The notes under the pieces were generated by a model. It was not told the DNA's origin. It saw only the letters and a program-made list of their open reading frames with translations, and ran no database searches. DNA of 64,000 nucleotides from Solitalea longa (GTDB lineage: Bacteria > Bacteroidota > Bacteroidia > Sphingobacteriales > Sphingobacteriaceae): assembly GCF_002920915.1 (NCBI RefSeq), contig NZ_PQVF01000013.1, positions 52,334 through 116,333 on the forward strand, written 5' to 3'. Position 1 is the first letter of the stretch, and each line of letters begins with the position of its first letter. Shown in pieces: positions 8,407-17,403 of this stretch. A program made the position numbers and the translations under genes.

Positions 8407-11400
8407 TTATTTGCCTGAACGATTAATTTTTGCCAATTTTTCTTTTGCTGACGGAATTATATCGTCACTGCCTTCGTAGTTATCAAGTATGCTCTGCAAG
8501 GTGCTTTTCGCCTGGAAATTATCTCCTTGCTTATAATAGTTATCGGCTAACAGTAAAAAGCTTTTTGCTACCCAATAATCGTGGTTTGATAAATTGTCGA
8601 TCACTTCGAAACAGCTTTTTTGCGACTGCTTGTATTGACCTTTATTGTACTGGATCAATGCAGTTAAATATTTGGCTTCAGCAGCATTAACTGATTTTGT
8701 TGTTGAAGAAACGTTGCCTAATGACTTTACTGCTATCGTAGTGTCACCTTTTGTCAGGTAAGCTTTTGCAGAGAATAAATGGGCCGCATTGATCTCTTCT
8801 AAAGGCATTTTATCAAAACTGATTACTTTATTGGCATAATATAATGTAGAATCAGTATTGTTTTCTTCATTACTAACACGCATTAAACCAACAATAGCGT
8901 ATCCGTAGTTAGCTTTGAAATCGGCACTTTCTAAACGTTTTAAATAAGGTTTTGCTGACTCGAAATCCTTTTTATCCAAATAAATCTTAGAAGTGTTAAA
9001 CAAGGCTTTTTCAGAATATTTATTGGTTTTAGCTGCTAAATATTGGTAATCAGCTAATGCTTCGTCTGTACGCTTTTGCTTCATTAAGCATTCTGCACGA
9101 TTAAAATGAGCATCATTTATAAAGTATCCGTTCGCAAACTCATTAATATAAGTAGTAAAAGCAGGAACACTTTCATCGCATTTACCTTTCATATATACAT
9201 TGTTGGCCGCTTCAAAACTGATCGAGTCCTGAGCGCTTGCACTAATTGCGGCTCCTGGTGTATTTTTAGCATAAGTAAGGAACTCACCAGTATTGCCCTT
9301 ATCCACGTAAATGTTTTTAATAGCTAAAACCGCTTCTTTTGATTCAGAAGTATTAGGGTATTTGGTAACTATGGCTTTGTAAGCTGTTAAAGCATTATTG
9401 TCATCTTCGGTATTAACATAGATCAAACCGATATTCAGCATTGCTTTAGGCACATAACTGCTGTTCGGAAAGCGCTGAATTATGTCGTTGAACCCTGCTT
9501 TAGCCTGTTCGTAGTTATTGAGTACAAAACTGGCGTAAGCTGATTCATAGATGGCATCATCATTATACGATGAATGAGGATATAACTCCAGCAATGATTT
9601 AAGTGAGTAGATCTTGTCGTTCAATTTGTTTTGAACGCCCTGGATCATAGCTTTTTGGAAGATCGCATAATCAGCCCCCGCAGCTCCGGCAATAATTACT
9701 TTATTGTATTGTGTTAAGGCTTTATCATAACTCTTTGCCACAAAATTGCAGTCGCCAATACGCAGGGTGGCATCCATGGCCATTTTCTTATCGGCATTAG
9801 TACTGTTTACATAGCGTTCGAAATAATCAGCAGCTTTTCCATAATTTTCACGTTGGAAATAGGCATAGCCTACGTTGTAATAAGCGTATTTGTAGATCGG
9901 TAATCCAGCAATACCCGGATAGCTTAAAAAGTCATCATAGGTGTTTATAGCTTCATCGTAACGTTGCAATTCAAATAGCGATTCAGCTTTCCAGTATAAG
10001 GCCTGCATCTCAATCTTTCCGTCAACCGGGTTATTCAATGATTTGTCGAATAGCTCGGCAGCATAAGAAAAATCACGTGCGTTGAAAACTTCAGCACCAC
10101 GATAATAGGCTACCTTTTGATAAAGCAAATCGGTGTTCTCTTTACGTTTTTTAACACTTTCAAGTGTTTCAAGTGCTTCCTTATAGTTTTTTGAGGAAAG
10201 CAAAATTTCACCTAAAAGGGTTTTGGCCTCATCAATATTTTTTGATCGAGGATATTTACTCACAAATTCTTTTGCGGCCGTTAAGCCTTGCTGCGAAAAG
10301 TTAGTTTCATACGCTAGTTTTGCGTAGTTCAGTAAACAGTCCTCTCGAACCCCCTCATCGTAAGTAAGTTTAGCACCCCGTTGAAATGCGGCACGAGCAT
10401 TCAGTTTATTTTGCTTTGCCAAAAAAGCATTTCCCAAGGTTAGCATACCATATTGTCCGTAAGCATCGTCTGCGTCAATTAGCTTTTCAAGTTGACCAAT
10501 GGCTTTATCATATTCTTTATTCTGATAATACGTATAGCCTATTTGATAAGTGTCTTGTGTTGTTTGATCAGCTGTTGCGGCTGAATTGCTTAGGTAGACA
10601 TCAAAGTTACGCTGAGCAATAGGGTAGTTCTTTTTATTAAAATAGGCTGCCCCTAAAATTTTATGTAGTTGAGGCTTATATTTCGAATTTCCTTTGCTGA
10701 CAATCGGCTCTGTAAATGCGATCACATCGTCATACTTTCCATTTATTAAGAAAATCTGAGCAGTATAAAATTGATAGATCTCGGCATATTTTGGCGAGTT
10801 TTTGATCTTATTAAGATGAGAAAGGGCAGTAGGATAATCCTTGTTGATATAAGCAATATGGGCATAATAGTAAGTGGCGTCTTCACTAAAACGGTTAGCG
10901 CCATCTTTTACATTCGAAAAATGAGCTTTAGCCTTGTTGTAATCTTTAGCAACAAAATAACAATACCCCAGTTTAAAGTTATATTCAAGCTGATCAGTTT
11001 CGTTTAAGTCGATTTCTTCAACCTGAGTAAACCAGTTTAGTGCTTCTGTGTAGCTTTCGTTTTTAAAGTAAACTTTACCGATCTGAAATTTCGCAGTTTT
11101 CGACTTCGGGTTATCCGGATAGGTTTTTATAAACGATAATAATTCGCTCTCAGCATTTTTGTTGTTTAGTTCCAGCGCACAAACAGCGGCATAGTATTCA
11201 GCATTAACCTTTGTTGTTGTGTTTTTACTTGGATCGTAACTGCTGTTGGTGGTAGAATTTACTTCAGTATATACCTGGCGAAATAATTCATTTGCTGAGG
11301 CATATTTTTGACTGTCGAAAAGTTCCAGTGCCTTTCTGTAGGTTTCATTAACGGTGTATTCGGCAGTAGCTTGTGCACATGCAAAATGGATGGAAAATGA

Positions 11401-11439
11401 GGAAATAATGAACGCTAACAGACCTGATTTTTTAATCAT
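8407..11439 (-). CDS. Large periplasmic tetratricopeptide-repeat protein
   Basis: This 1010-residue protein has a signal peptide (cleavage near FACAQA, about residue 23), followed by an almost continuous array of TPR-like helical pairs. Recurring patterns such as YNKAKAHF, YDKAIGQLEKL and YGKAADYFERY show repeats through the whole length. It should be a periplasmic scaffold resembling a very long YbgF/CpoB or BamD. It is the first gene of the six-gene envelope operon, which supports a Tol-Pal-like role in outer-membrane maintenance. No enzyme domain is visible. The start is the ATG directly before the hydrophobic signal core. Confidence 0.88.
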   Translation of the reverse strand: MIKKSGLLAFIISSFSIHFACAQATAEYTVNETYRKALELFDSQKYASANELFRQVYTEVNSTTNSSYDPSKNTTTKVNAEYYAAVCALELNNKNAESELLSFIKTYPDNPKSKTAKFQIGKVYFKNESYTEALNWFTQVEEIDLNETDQLEYNFKLGYCYFVAKDYNKAKAHFSNVKDGANRFSEDATYYYAHIAYINKDYPTALSHLNKIKNSPKYAEIYQFYTAQIFLINGKYDDVIAFTEPIVSKGNSKYKPQLHKILGAAYFNKKNYPIAQRNFDVYLSNSAATADQTTQDTYQIGYTYYQNKEYDKAIGQLEKLIDADDAYGQYGMLTLGNAFLAKQNKLNARAAFQRGAKLTYDEGVREDCLLNYAKLAYETNFSQQGLTAAKEFVSKYPRSKNIDEAKTLLGEILLSSKNYKEALETLESVKKRKENTDLLYQKVAYYRGAEVFNARDFSYAAELFDKSLNNPVDGKIEMQALYWKAESLFELQRYDEAINTYDDFLSYPGIAGLPIYKYAYYNVGYAYFQRENYGKAADYFERYVNSTNADKKMAMDATLRIGDCNFVAKSYDKALTQYNKVIIAGAAGADYAIFQKAMIQGVQNKLNDKIYSLKSLLELYPHSSYNDDAIYESAYASFVLNNYEQAKAGFNDIIQRFPNSSYVPKAMLNIGLIYVNTEDDNNALTAYKAIVTKYPNTSESKEAVLAIKNIYVDKGNTGEFLTYAKNTPGAAISASAQDSISFEAANNVYMKGKCDESVPAFTTYINEFANGYFINDAHFNRAECLMKQKRTDEALADYQYLAAKTNKYSEKALFNTSKIYLDKKDFESAKPYLKRLESADFKANYGYAIVGLMRVSNEENNTDSTLYYANKVISFDKMPLEEINAAHLFSAKAYLTKGDTTIAVKSLGNVSSTTKSVNAAEAKYLTALIQYNKGQYKQSQKSCFEVIDNLSNHDYWVAKSFLLLADNYYKQGDNFQAKSTLQSILDNYEGSDDIIPSAKEKLAKINRSGK

Positions 11440-11782
11440 TGTTGATGAACTCTATATAAAATAATTTAATCCTTATCTCGATTGCCCTATTAGGCAAAGT
11501 TTGTACTACTAATTAGCTTTTCTGGTAAATCGAACCGGGGGTAAGCCCTTGTTTTTATGAATAAACTGTTCAAAATCTAAAATTATTGCAATTCTTGGCC
11601 TTAATTGGTTTAGAGTTATTCACAGGTGTGGATAATTCATGCATATGTAAGTCGAAAGTTACATAAGAAATCAACTATGATTTCGTTCGTTTTTTCGGCA
11701 GTGGTAAAAGATGAGCATAGCTGTGGCTTAAACTCCACAGTTGTGGATGGAAACTACTAACCAGCAAGAAGAAATAGTTTGA
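11440..11782. other. 343-bp intergenic region with a symmetric DnaA-box pair
   Basis: No gene is visible. The region should contain the promoter for the envelope operon (minus strand). At 11616-11635 it holds TTATTCACAGGTGTGGATAA: a TTATnCACA box and an exact TTATCCACA box on the opposite strand, two bases apart. A weaker TGTGGATGG lies at 11742-11750. The stretch next to the TPR gene is AT-rich. Two good boxes are too few to call an origin; the pair could be a DnaA-controlled regulatory or titration site. Confidence 0.45.
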
Positions 11783-12715
11783 TTAAACTAATGGATACTG
11801 ACTCGCCAATAAATACATTACCGCCATACGAACGGCCACACCATTTTCAACCTGCTCAAGAATAATTGATTGTTTCGAATCAGCCACGTCAGAGGTAATC
11901 TCTACCCCCCGATTAATCGGTCCTGGATGCATGATCGTAATTTCTTTATCCAGTGAGTCGAGAATTTGCTTATTCAATCCATACATCATTGAGTATTCGC
12001 GGATAGAAGGGAAGTATTTAATTTCGAAACGTTCTAACTGAATGCGCAGCATATTGGCTACATCGCACCAGTTTAACGCTTTTCTCAGATTATGTTCAAC
12101 TTTTACTCCTAATTCTTTTATATATCGAGGCATTAAGGTAGTTGGTCCGCAAACCATTACTTCTGCCCCCAGTTTTTGCAAACAAAGTATGTTCGAAAGC
12201 GCTACACGTGAGTGAAGGATATCTCCCACAATAACTACTTTCTTACCTGCCACATCGCCATACTTCTGACGAATAGAAAAGGCGTCTAATAAAGCCTGTG
12301 TAGGATGCTCATGAGCACCATCCCCGGCATTTATTATTTGAGCGTTTATATGTTTTGAAAGAAAAATTCCTGCTCCCGCATAAGGATGACGCATAACGAT
12401 CATATCAACCTTCATCGCCAGGATATTGTTAACCGTATCGATCAAGGTTTCGCCTTTACTCACGGATGATGACGAGGCGGCAAAGTTAATAATATCGGCT
12501 GAAAGGCGTTTTTGAGCCAATTCAAATGAAAGTTTAGTGCGAGTAGAATTCTCAAAAAAGATGTTGGCAATTGTAACATCTCGTAAAGAAGGTACCTTTT
12601 TAATTGGGCGATTAATTACTTCTTTAAAATTGTCGGCAGTCTCGAGTATTAGTTGGATATCATTTTCGGTGAGGTCTTTAATACCAAGTAAATGTCGGTT
12701 GCTGAGCTGTTGCAT
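11783..12715 (-). CDS. pyrB: Aspartate carbamoyltransferase catalytic subunit
   Basis: This 310-residue cytosolic enzyme condenses carbamoyl phosphate with aspartate, the committed step of pyrimidine synthesis. The carbamoyl-phosphate loop FFENSTRTKLSFE, the HPTQALLDAF motif and the HPGPINRGVEI stretch are all present, and the length matches the catalytic chain. No pyrI regulatory subunit is nearby. The gene lies downstream of pyrR on the same strand with a 110-bp spacer that carries an inverted repeat, so pyrR-pyrB are probably co-transcribed. pyrC is about 20 kb away. Confidence 0.96.
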   Translation of the reverse strand: MQQLSNRHLLGIKDLTENDIQLILETADNFKEVINRPIKKVPSLRDVTIANIFFENSTRTKLSFELAQKRLSADIINFAASSSSVSKGETLIDTVNNILAMKVDMIVMRHPYAGAGIFLSKHINAQIINAGDGAHEHPTQALLDAFSIRQKYGDVAGKKVVIVGDILHSRVALSNILCLQKLGAEVMVCGPTTLMPRYIKELGVKVEHNLRKALNWCDVANMLRIQLERFEIKYFPSIREYSMMYGLNKQILDSLDKEITIMHPGPINRGVEITSDVADSKQSIILEQVENGVAVRMAVMYLLASQYPLV

Positions 12716-12758
12716 GATTTAGTATTTGAGTCTTATTACTTCGGTTTTACTTGAAAGT

Positions 12759-12799
12759 GCAGAGACGCATAAATTTTCTCTGCGCCTCCGCGTCTCTGC
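12759..12799. repeat. Inverted repeat GCAGAGACGC / GCGTCTCTGC
   Basis: Two exact 10-base arms (12759-12768 and 12790-12799) flank a 21-base spacer that carries a further CTCTGCG copy. From experience this CTCTGCGTCTCTGCGGT type of sequence is a common interspersed element in Bacteroidota genomes. It sits in the pyrR-pyrB spacer and could form a hairpin in the shared mRNA. It shows no recognisable PyrR-binding anti-antiterminator consensus. Confidence 0.6.
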
Positions 12800-12825
12800 G
12801 GTATTTAAAGGCACAGCGACCTGTC

Positions 12826-13368
12826 TTATTTTTCAGTGATCAGTTCTATTTTATCCGTTCCCTCGGTTTCCTTCCACGAAACCCGAACATTTTGGGAAGC
12901 AATAGAATCTACCTGAATACCAATATAATCTGGTTCAATAGGAATTTCACGAGAATATCTTCGGTCAACTAAAACCAATAGCTCCACTTTTTTTGGTCGT
13001 CCATAGGCTAACATGGCATCCATTCCTGCACGGATGGTACGGCCCGTAAAAAGCACATCATCAACCAGGATAACCTTTTTCCCTTCTATAATAAAGTTGA
13101 TATTAGTAGCATTTGGAACCAAAGGCGATTCGCGACGACGGAAATCATCTCTGAAAAAGGTAATATCAAGGTCTCCACAATCAATATGGGCTTTAGGTAG
13201 AATCTTCGATAGTTCTTCCTTAATGCGATTGGCCAGGTATATTCCCCTGGGTTGCAAGCCAATGATTACGGTATTTGAAAAATTATTGTGGTTTTCTATC
13301 AATTGATAGCAAAGACGTTTGATAGTAAGGTCAAATTTCGGACTGCTAAGCAACGGTTTGTGTAGCAT
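12826..13368 (-). CDS. pyrR: PyrR-type phosphoribosyltransferase / pyrimidine regulator
   Basis: This 180-residue member of the type I phosphoribosyltransferase fold has the PRPP-binding motif VILVDDVLFTGRT at residues 99-111, and the family pattern GLQPRG near residues 37-42. PyrR proteins have uracil phosphoribosyltransferase activity. In Firmicutes they also bind pyr mRNA to attenuate transcription; whether that applies in Bacteroidota is not shown. Placement directly upstream of pyrB supports a pyrimidine role. The spacer before pyrB lacks a clear attenuator, so regulation of this operon remains an inference. Confidence 0.9.
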   Translation of the reverse strand: MLHKPLLSSPKFDLTIKRLCYQLIENHNNFSNTVIIGLQPRGIYLANRIKEELSKILPKAHIDCGDLDITFFRDDFRRRESPLVPNATNINFIIEGKKVILVDDVLFTGRTIRAGMDAMLAYGRPKKVELLVLVDRRYSREIPIEPDYIGIQVDSIASQNVRVSWKETEGTDKIELITEK

Positions 13369-13463
13369 TGATGGCGTTTAAAATTTGACAAATATAGAAA
13401 AAATGATGGAAGAAAATATTGGCTTTGAGTAACGGATTTAGAACAAATAGTGGTTAAAATGAA

Positions 13464-13491
13464 GAAAGCCTCCCGTTACCGGAAGGCTTTC
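13464..13491 (-). terminator. Stem-loop downstream of rpsA
   Basis: GAAAGCCT and AGGCTTTC form an 8-bp stem with inner CCG/CGG pairing, 26 bp past the rpsA stop on the minus strand. The sequence after it on that strand is only moderately T-rich (TTCATTTT). It is probably the rpsA terminator and insulates pyrR. Confidence 0.6.
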
Positions 13492-13517
13492 AATATGTTA
13501 AATGAAAAAACTAAAGA

Positions 13518-15446
13518 TTATTTTTTCTTATCGTTTTCCATTTGCTCTTTCAAAGCAGCAAGAACATCAAGATCACCTAAAGTGGTTTTCTCAACTGATT
13601 CTTTTACTTTTTTCACAGCTTTAGCCTGAGCACCAGCTTCTTTTTTCTTAGTATCTCTTTCTACAGCACGCTCTTGAGCTTTTTCTTCTTCCCAAATACG
13701 TGAGTGAGAAACTAAAATACGTTTAGAGTCTTTGTTGAACTCAATAACGATGAAGTCTGAAGTATCCTCAGCACCTAAAGATTTACCGTCTTCTTTAACC
13801 AAGTGTTTAGTAGGAGCGAATCCTTCAACACCGTAAGGTAAAGCTACGATAGCACCTTTATCGGCCATTTTGATGATAGTACCTTGGTGAACTGAATCTA
13901 ACGTGAAGATAGTTTCGAAAGTATCCCAAGGGTTCTCTTCTAATTGTTTGTGACCTAAGCTTAATTTGCGGTTTTCAGCATCAACTTCTAAAACAACTAC
14001 TTCTAATGCTTCACCAACTTTAGTGAATTCATGAGGGTGGTTGATTTTTTTAGACCATGAAAGATCAGAGATGTGAACTAAACCATCAATACCATCTTCT
14101 AACTCAACGAACACGCCGAAGTTAGTCATGTTTTTCACGGTTGCAGTGTGTTTGCTGCCAACAGGGTATTTTTCAGCAACACCTACCCAAGGATCTGGAG
14201 TAAGTTGTTTAACACCTAATGACATTTTACGCTCTTCGCGGTCTAAGGTTAATACAACTGCTTCAACCTCATCACTCACTTTCATGAATTCTTGAGGATT
14301 GCGTAAGTGTTGTGACCATGACATTTCAGAAACGTGGATCAAACCTTCTACACCTGGGATGATCTCTAAGAATGCTCCGTAATCAGCTACAGTAACGATC
14401 TTACCTTTAACTTTAGAACCAACTTGGATTTCAGTATCTAAAGATTCCCAAGGATGAGATTGTAATTGTTTTAAGCCTAAAGCAATACGTTTTTTATCAT
14501 CATCAAAATCAAGAACTACAACGTTGATTTTCTGATCTAATTTCAATACCTCTTCTGGGTGATCGATACGACCCCATGAAATATCGGTAATGTGTAATAG
14601 ACCATCTACGCCGCCAAGGTCAATGAACACACCAAATGCGGTGATGTTTTTAACAGTACCTTCAAGTACCTGACCTTTTTCAAGTTTAGAGATGATGTCG
14701 ATTTTTTGATTTTCAAGATCGTCTTCGATAAGTACTTTGTGAGATACAACAACGTTCTTGAATTCGTGGTTGATTTTAACAACTTTGAATTCCATTGTTT
14801 TACCAACGTACACATCGTAGTCGCGGATAGGTTTGATATCGATTTGAGAACCAGGTAAGAAAGCTTCTACACCTTGGATATCTACGATCAAACCACCTTT
14901 AGTGCGGCTCTTAACAAAACCATTGATGATTTCGTCGTTTTCGAGCGCTTTATTGATAGTTTCCCAAGATTTTTGGGTTTTAGCGCGTTTGCGAGAAAGG
15001 ATTAACTGACCGTTTGAGTCTTCCTGGCTTTCAACGAAAACGTCAACGTCGTCGCCTACTTTTAAATCAGGGGTATCACGGAATTCAGATAATGATACTA
15101 AACCATCTGATTTAAATCCGATGTTTAATACCACGTCTTTGTTGTTGATCAATACTACTTTACCAGTAACGATCTCTCCTTTAGTAACTGAGCTTAAAGT
15201 GCCTTCGTAAAGTGCCTCTAATTTTTCACGCTCAGCTTTAGAGTAGTTTCCAAAACCTTTTTTGTTACCATCCCAGTCAAAATCACCTGCGTTTTGGGTC
15301 AGGCTTGCTGATTTGATCTGTTCAATAGACAATGAATCTGCTTCAGATTCAACTTGTTCGCGGCGAGAAGTTTTCTCTACGCCCTCAACATTAGCAGTCT
15401 TTAATTCAGCTGCCAGAACGTCTTGTTCTTTGTCTTTTTTTGCCAT
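13518..15446 (-). CDS. rpsA: 30S ribosomal protein S1
   Basis: This 642-residue protein contains six S1 (OB-fold) repeats. Internal copies of the pattern GVFIDLGGVDGLLHITDISW, also seen as GAFLEIIPGVEGLIHVSEMSW-like and GVFVELEDGIDGLVHISDLSW-like forms, are easy to see between about residues 200 and 520. An acidic, charged N-terminal extension and a Lys-rich tail flank the repeats. S1 binds mRNA on the small subunit, which matters in this phylum, where Shine-Dalgarno sequences are weak. It follows cmk as in many bacteria, but a lipoprotein gene lies between the two. A strong leader with an SD and a three-codon ORF precedes the start. Confidence 0.96.
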   Translation of the reverse strand: MAKKDKEQDVLAAELKTANVEGVEKTSRREQVESEADSLSIEQIKSASLTQNAGDFDWDGNKKGFGNYSKAEREKLEALYEGTLSSVTKGEIVTGKVVLINNKDVVLNIGFKSDGLVSLSEFRDTPDLKVGDDVDVFVESQEDSNGQLILSRKRAKTQKSWETINKALENDEIINGFVKSRTKGGLIVDIQGVEAFLPGSQIDIKPIRDYDVYVGKTMEFKVVKINHEFKNVVVSHKVLIEDDLENQKIDIISKLEKGQVLEGTVKNITAFGVFIDLGGVDGLLHITDISWGRIDHPEEVLKLDQKINVVVLDFDDDKKRIALGLKQLQSHPWESLDTEIQVGSKVKGKIVTVADYGAFLEIIPGVEGLIHVSEMSWSQHLRNPQEFMKVSDEVEAVVLTLDREERKMSLGVKQLTPDPWVGVAEKYPVGSKHTATVKNMTNFGVFVELEDGIDGLVHISDLSWSKKINHPHEFTKVGEALEVVVLEVDAENRKLSLGHKQLEENPWDTFETIFTLDSVHQGTIIKMADKGAIVALPYGVEGFAPTKHLVKEDGKSLGAEDTSDFIVIEFNKDSKRILVSHSRIWEEEKAQERAVERDTKKKEAGAQAKAVKKVKESVEKTTLGDLDVLAALKEQMENDKKK

Positions 15447-15483
15447 TTATTTTTTCATGTCTCCTTTTTCCGCCCTTTGGCGG
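15447..15483 (-). promoter_or_regulatory. rpsA leader: hairpin, Shine-Dalgarno and a three-codon ORF
   Basis: Read on the minus strand, the leader holds a CCGCC-AAAG-GGCGG hairpin (15470-15483) and then AAAAAGGAG. The minimal ORF ATG-AAA-AAA-TAA (15447-15458) follows, and its stop abuts the rpsA ATG at 15446. The SD lies only two bases before the mini-ORF start but 14 before the rpsA start. It may be a coupling or autoregulatory device. It is described from sequence only. Confidence 0.4.
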
Positions 15484-15591
15484 ACCGCAAAAGTACACAT
15501 ATTCTCCGAAATAAATGAAAAATTATTTAATTGAAAATGAGCAAGTAACGAATTTAAGAAATGGCTAACATGAAGATTTTGAGCAAGAAAT

Positions 15592-16455
15592 CTAAATCAG
15601 TAACCGATCAATCATTTTATTGATGATTTCTGTATACGTTTCGGTGAATCTTTCATGTGTTTTCACCCCATCAATATTTTTAATGGTGCTTCTTAATAGA
15701 TCCGCGGCCTTTTCCGCATCCTCTCGGCTATAAAAAGTTTCTACCCATTCTTCAGGCAGCTCATAATTGTGGGGTACACCAAGAGCATTTTGGTAAAAGT
15801 TGAATGGCGATTGAAGAATTTTGGTTTCGAAGTACGTTTGTTTTTTGTCTTTTGTCATATTGAAATAATCAATATGATACTTTAACTGCGACAGTACTCT
15901 TTGTTTAATTTGTTCATTACTCTCTTTTTGGATGGGTTTTATCCGCCATTGATTTTCATTTAATGAGAGAAGATCTTTGGTTTGTCCTTCAAAATGAGTG
16001 CTTTGAGAATAGAATAATAAATAATCATCATTTGATTTTATCTTATTTACTTCCAGTATTTTGAATTTGAAATTGTCTTTCTGTATAGAAACAAGCTTCA
16101 AAAGCGTTTCCTTTTTCACGTTTCCTCTAATGGTAATTATTGAGTCAGCCGTTGAATAAAACCATTTCCCTGTTGAGTACTGATTATTGTCAAAAGATAT
16201 AAAAACTCCGTCGTTATAGAAGTGAATAAATGATGATTCAGTAGGAAGTTTAAACGGTGTATCGGGTTTTTTTAAGTAAGTACCATCGTTATTAATGGTA
16301 ATTTCACCAATACTATCCGGCTTTTCAATTCTTACAAGAGTTAATGAATGCTCGGTAAGTTTTTTTTCAACATTAGCCCCTATAAAGTTGCAGGCCGAAA
16401 GGCTGATGCTAAAGAGTATGAATAAAATGCAGGTATTAGGTAGGTTGTTTTTCAT
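15592..16455 (-). CDS. Predicted lipoprotein of unknown function
   Basis: This 287-residue protein has an N-terminal lipobox LSAC (cysteine near residue 22) after a hydrophobic core, so it should be lipid-anchored in the envelope. The rest is rich in Lys, Asn and beta-strand-like segments (GKWFYSTADSIITIRGN), suggesting a small beta-sandwich followed by helices. I do not recognise a family. It sits between cmk and rpsA, which are normally adjacent, and it has a low-GC composition. It is probably an insertion into that pair rather than a translation gene. Confidence 0.8.
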   Translation of the reverse strand: MKNNLPNTCILFILFSISLSACNFIGANVEKKLTEHSLTLVRIEKPDSIGEITINNDGTYLKKPDTPFKLPTESSFIHFYNDGVFISFDNNQYSTGKWFYSTADSIITIRGNVKKETLLKLVSIQKDNFKFKILEVNKIKSNDDYLLFYSQSTHFEGQTKDLLSLNENQWRIKPIQKESNEQIKQRVLSQLKYHIDYFNMTKDKKQTYFETKILQSPFNFYQNALGVPHNYELPEEWVETFYSREDAEKAADLLRSTIKNIDGVKTHERFTETYTEIINKMIDRLLI

Positions 16456-16557
16456 AATTGCAGCTTTGTAATTTATCTATCGAGAAATTAATTTTATCTC
16501 TTTTAATTATATAGGATGATTTGAATAAATGATGATTTGAGTAAATGAAAGTTTAGA

Positions 16558-17244
16558 TCATTGACTATTTCTATCCAGTAGATTGTTGTACAACTTTGCC
16601 ACAAATTCAAGTTGCTGTTCTGGGGTCATGTGTGAGTTGTCGAGTATTACCGCATCGTCGGCTTTACGTAAGGGGCTTTCTTCACGGGTGGTATCTTCGT
16701 AATCACGCTCTTTAAGATTGTCAAGTACTTCACGGACTGAAATATCTTCGCCTTTGGCTTTTAGTTCTTTGTAGCGTCGTTCGGCACGTATTAACGGTTC
16801 AGCCGTCATAAATACTTTTAGCTGAGCATCTGGAAATACTGTAGTTCCTATGTCTCGGCCGTCCATCACAATGTTTTTGGTTTTGCCCATTTTCTGTTGC
16901 AGCTTCACCATTGCTTTCCGAACCTCTTTAATTGCACTCACTTTGCTCACGTTTTGCGAAACTGGCATCAATCGAATTTCTTCAGATACATCTTCATCAT
17001 TTAAAAGCACTTGGGTAAAATCATTTTCGAGATGAAGTTCTACGTGTACATCTTTTAATGTTTCCACAACGGCATCGTGGTCATGCCAGTCAATTTTATT
17101 TCTAAGAAAATACAAGGTTGTGGCCCTGTACATAGCCCCCGAATCAACATAAATAAAATTTAATCGTTTGGCTAAAGCTTTGGCAATTGTGCTTTTTCCG
17201 CAAGAAGAGTAACCGTCAATTGCAATGATGAAATTTTTAGGCAT
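16558..17244 (-). CDS. cmk: Cytidylate kinase
   Basis: This 228-residue P-loop kinase phosphorylates CMP and dCMP using ATP. The Walker A loop GYSSCGKSTIAK begins near residue 11. The NMP-binding region (YVDSGAMYRATTLYFLR) and the DGRDIGTTVFPDA motif typical of Cmk follow. The LID-region arginines (RAERRYKELKAKGE) are present. The length matches the family. It lies upstream of rpsA in the same direction. A terminator-like hairpin separates it from the RDD gene, so its promoter probably lies in the spacer at 17245-17327. Confidence 0.95.
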   Translation of the reverse strand: MPKNFIIAIDGYSSCGKSTIAKALAKRLNFIYVDSGAMYRATTLYFLRNKIDWHDHDAVVETLKDVHVELHLENDFTQVLLNDEDVSEEIRLMPVSQNVSKVSAIKEVRKAMVKLQQKMGKTKNIVMDGRDIGTTVFPDAQLKVFMTAEPLIRAERRYKELKAKGEDISVREVLDNLKERDYEDTTREESPLRKADDAVILDNSHMTPEQQLEFVAKLYNNLLDRNSQ

Positions 17245-17327
17245 GCTGTTAAGTTAGAACGATGCAAATTTAGAAAAATCAAACACAGAATACATAGATG
17301 TTTAAATTCGATCTATTGGGTATTAAC

Positions 17328-17360
17328 AAAAAAAGCAAGACAACATAAATTGACTTGCTT
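17328..17360 (-). terminator. Intrinsic terminator after the RDD-family gene
   Basis: On the minus strand AAGCAAG and CTTGCTT pair around a 14-base loop and are followed by a run of T (complement of 17328-17332). It lies 44 bp past the RDD stop and upstream of cmk. Confidence 0.65.
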
Positions 17361-17403
17361 CTTCTTAGATAATGGATTAGAGTGGATTGCTAAATAAGGA
17401 ATT

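Noticed and set aside
11440..11782. The DnaA-box region as oriC
   Set aside because: Only two good boxes are present and none of the usual origin-linked genes are near; GC skew cannot be judged from this window.
12716..12825. A PyrR attenuator between pyrR and pyrB
   Set aside because: Only an interspersed inverted repeat is visible; there is no PyrR-binding consensus or terminator/antiterminator pair.
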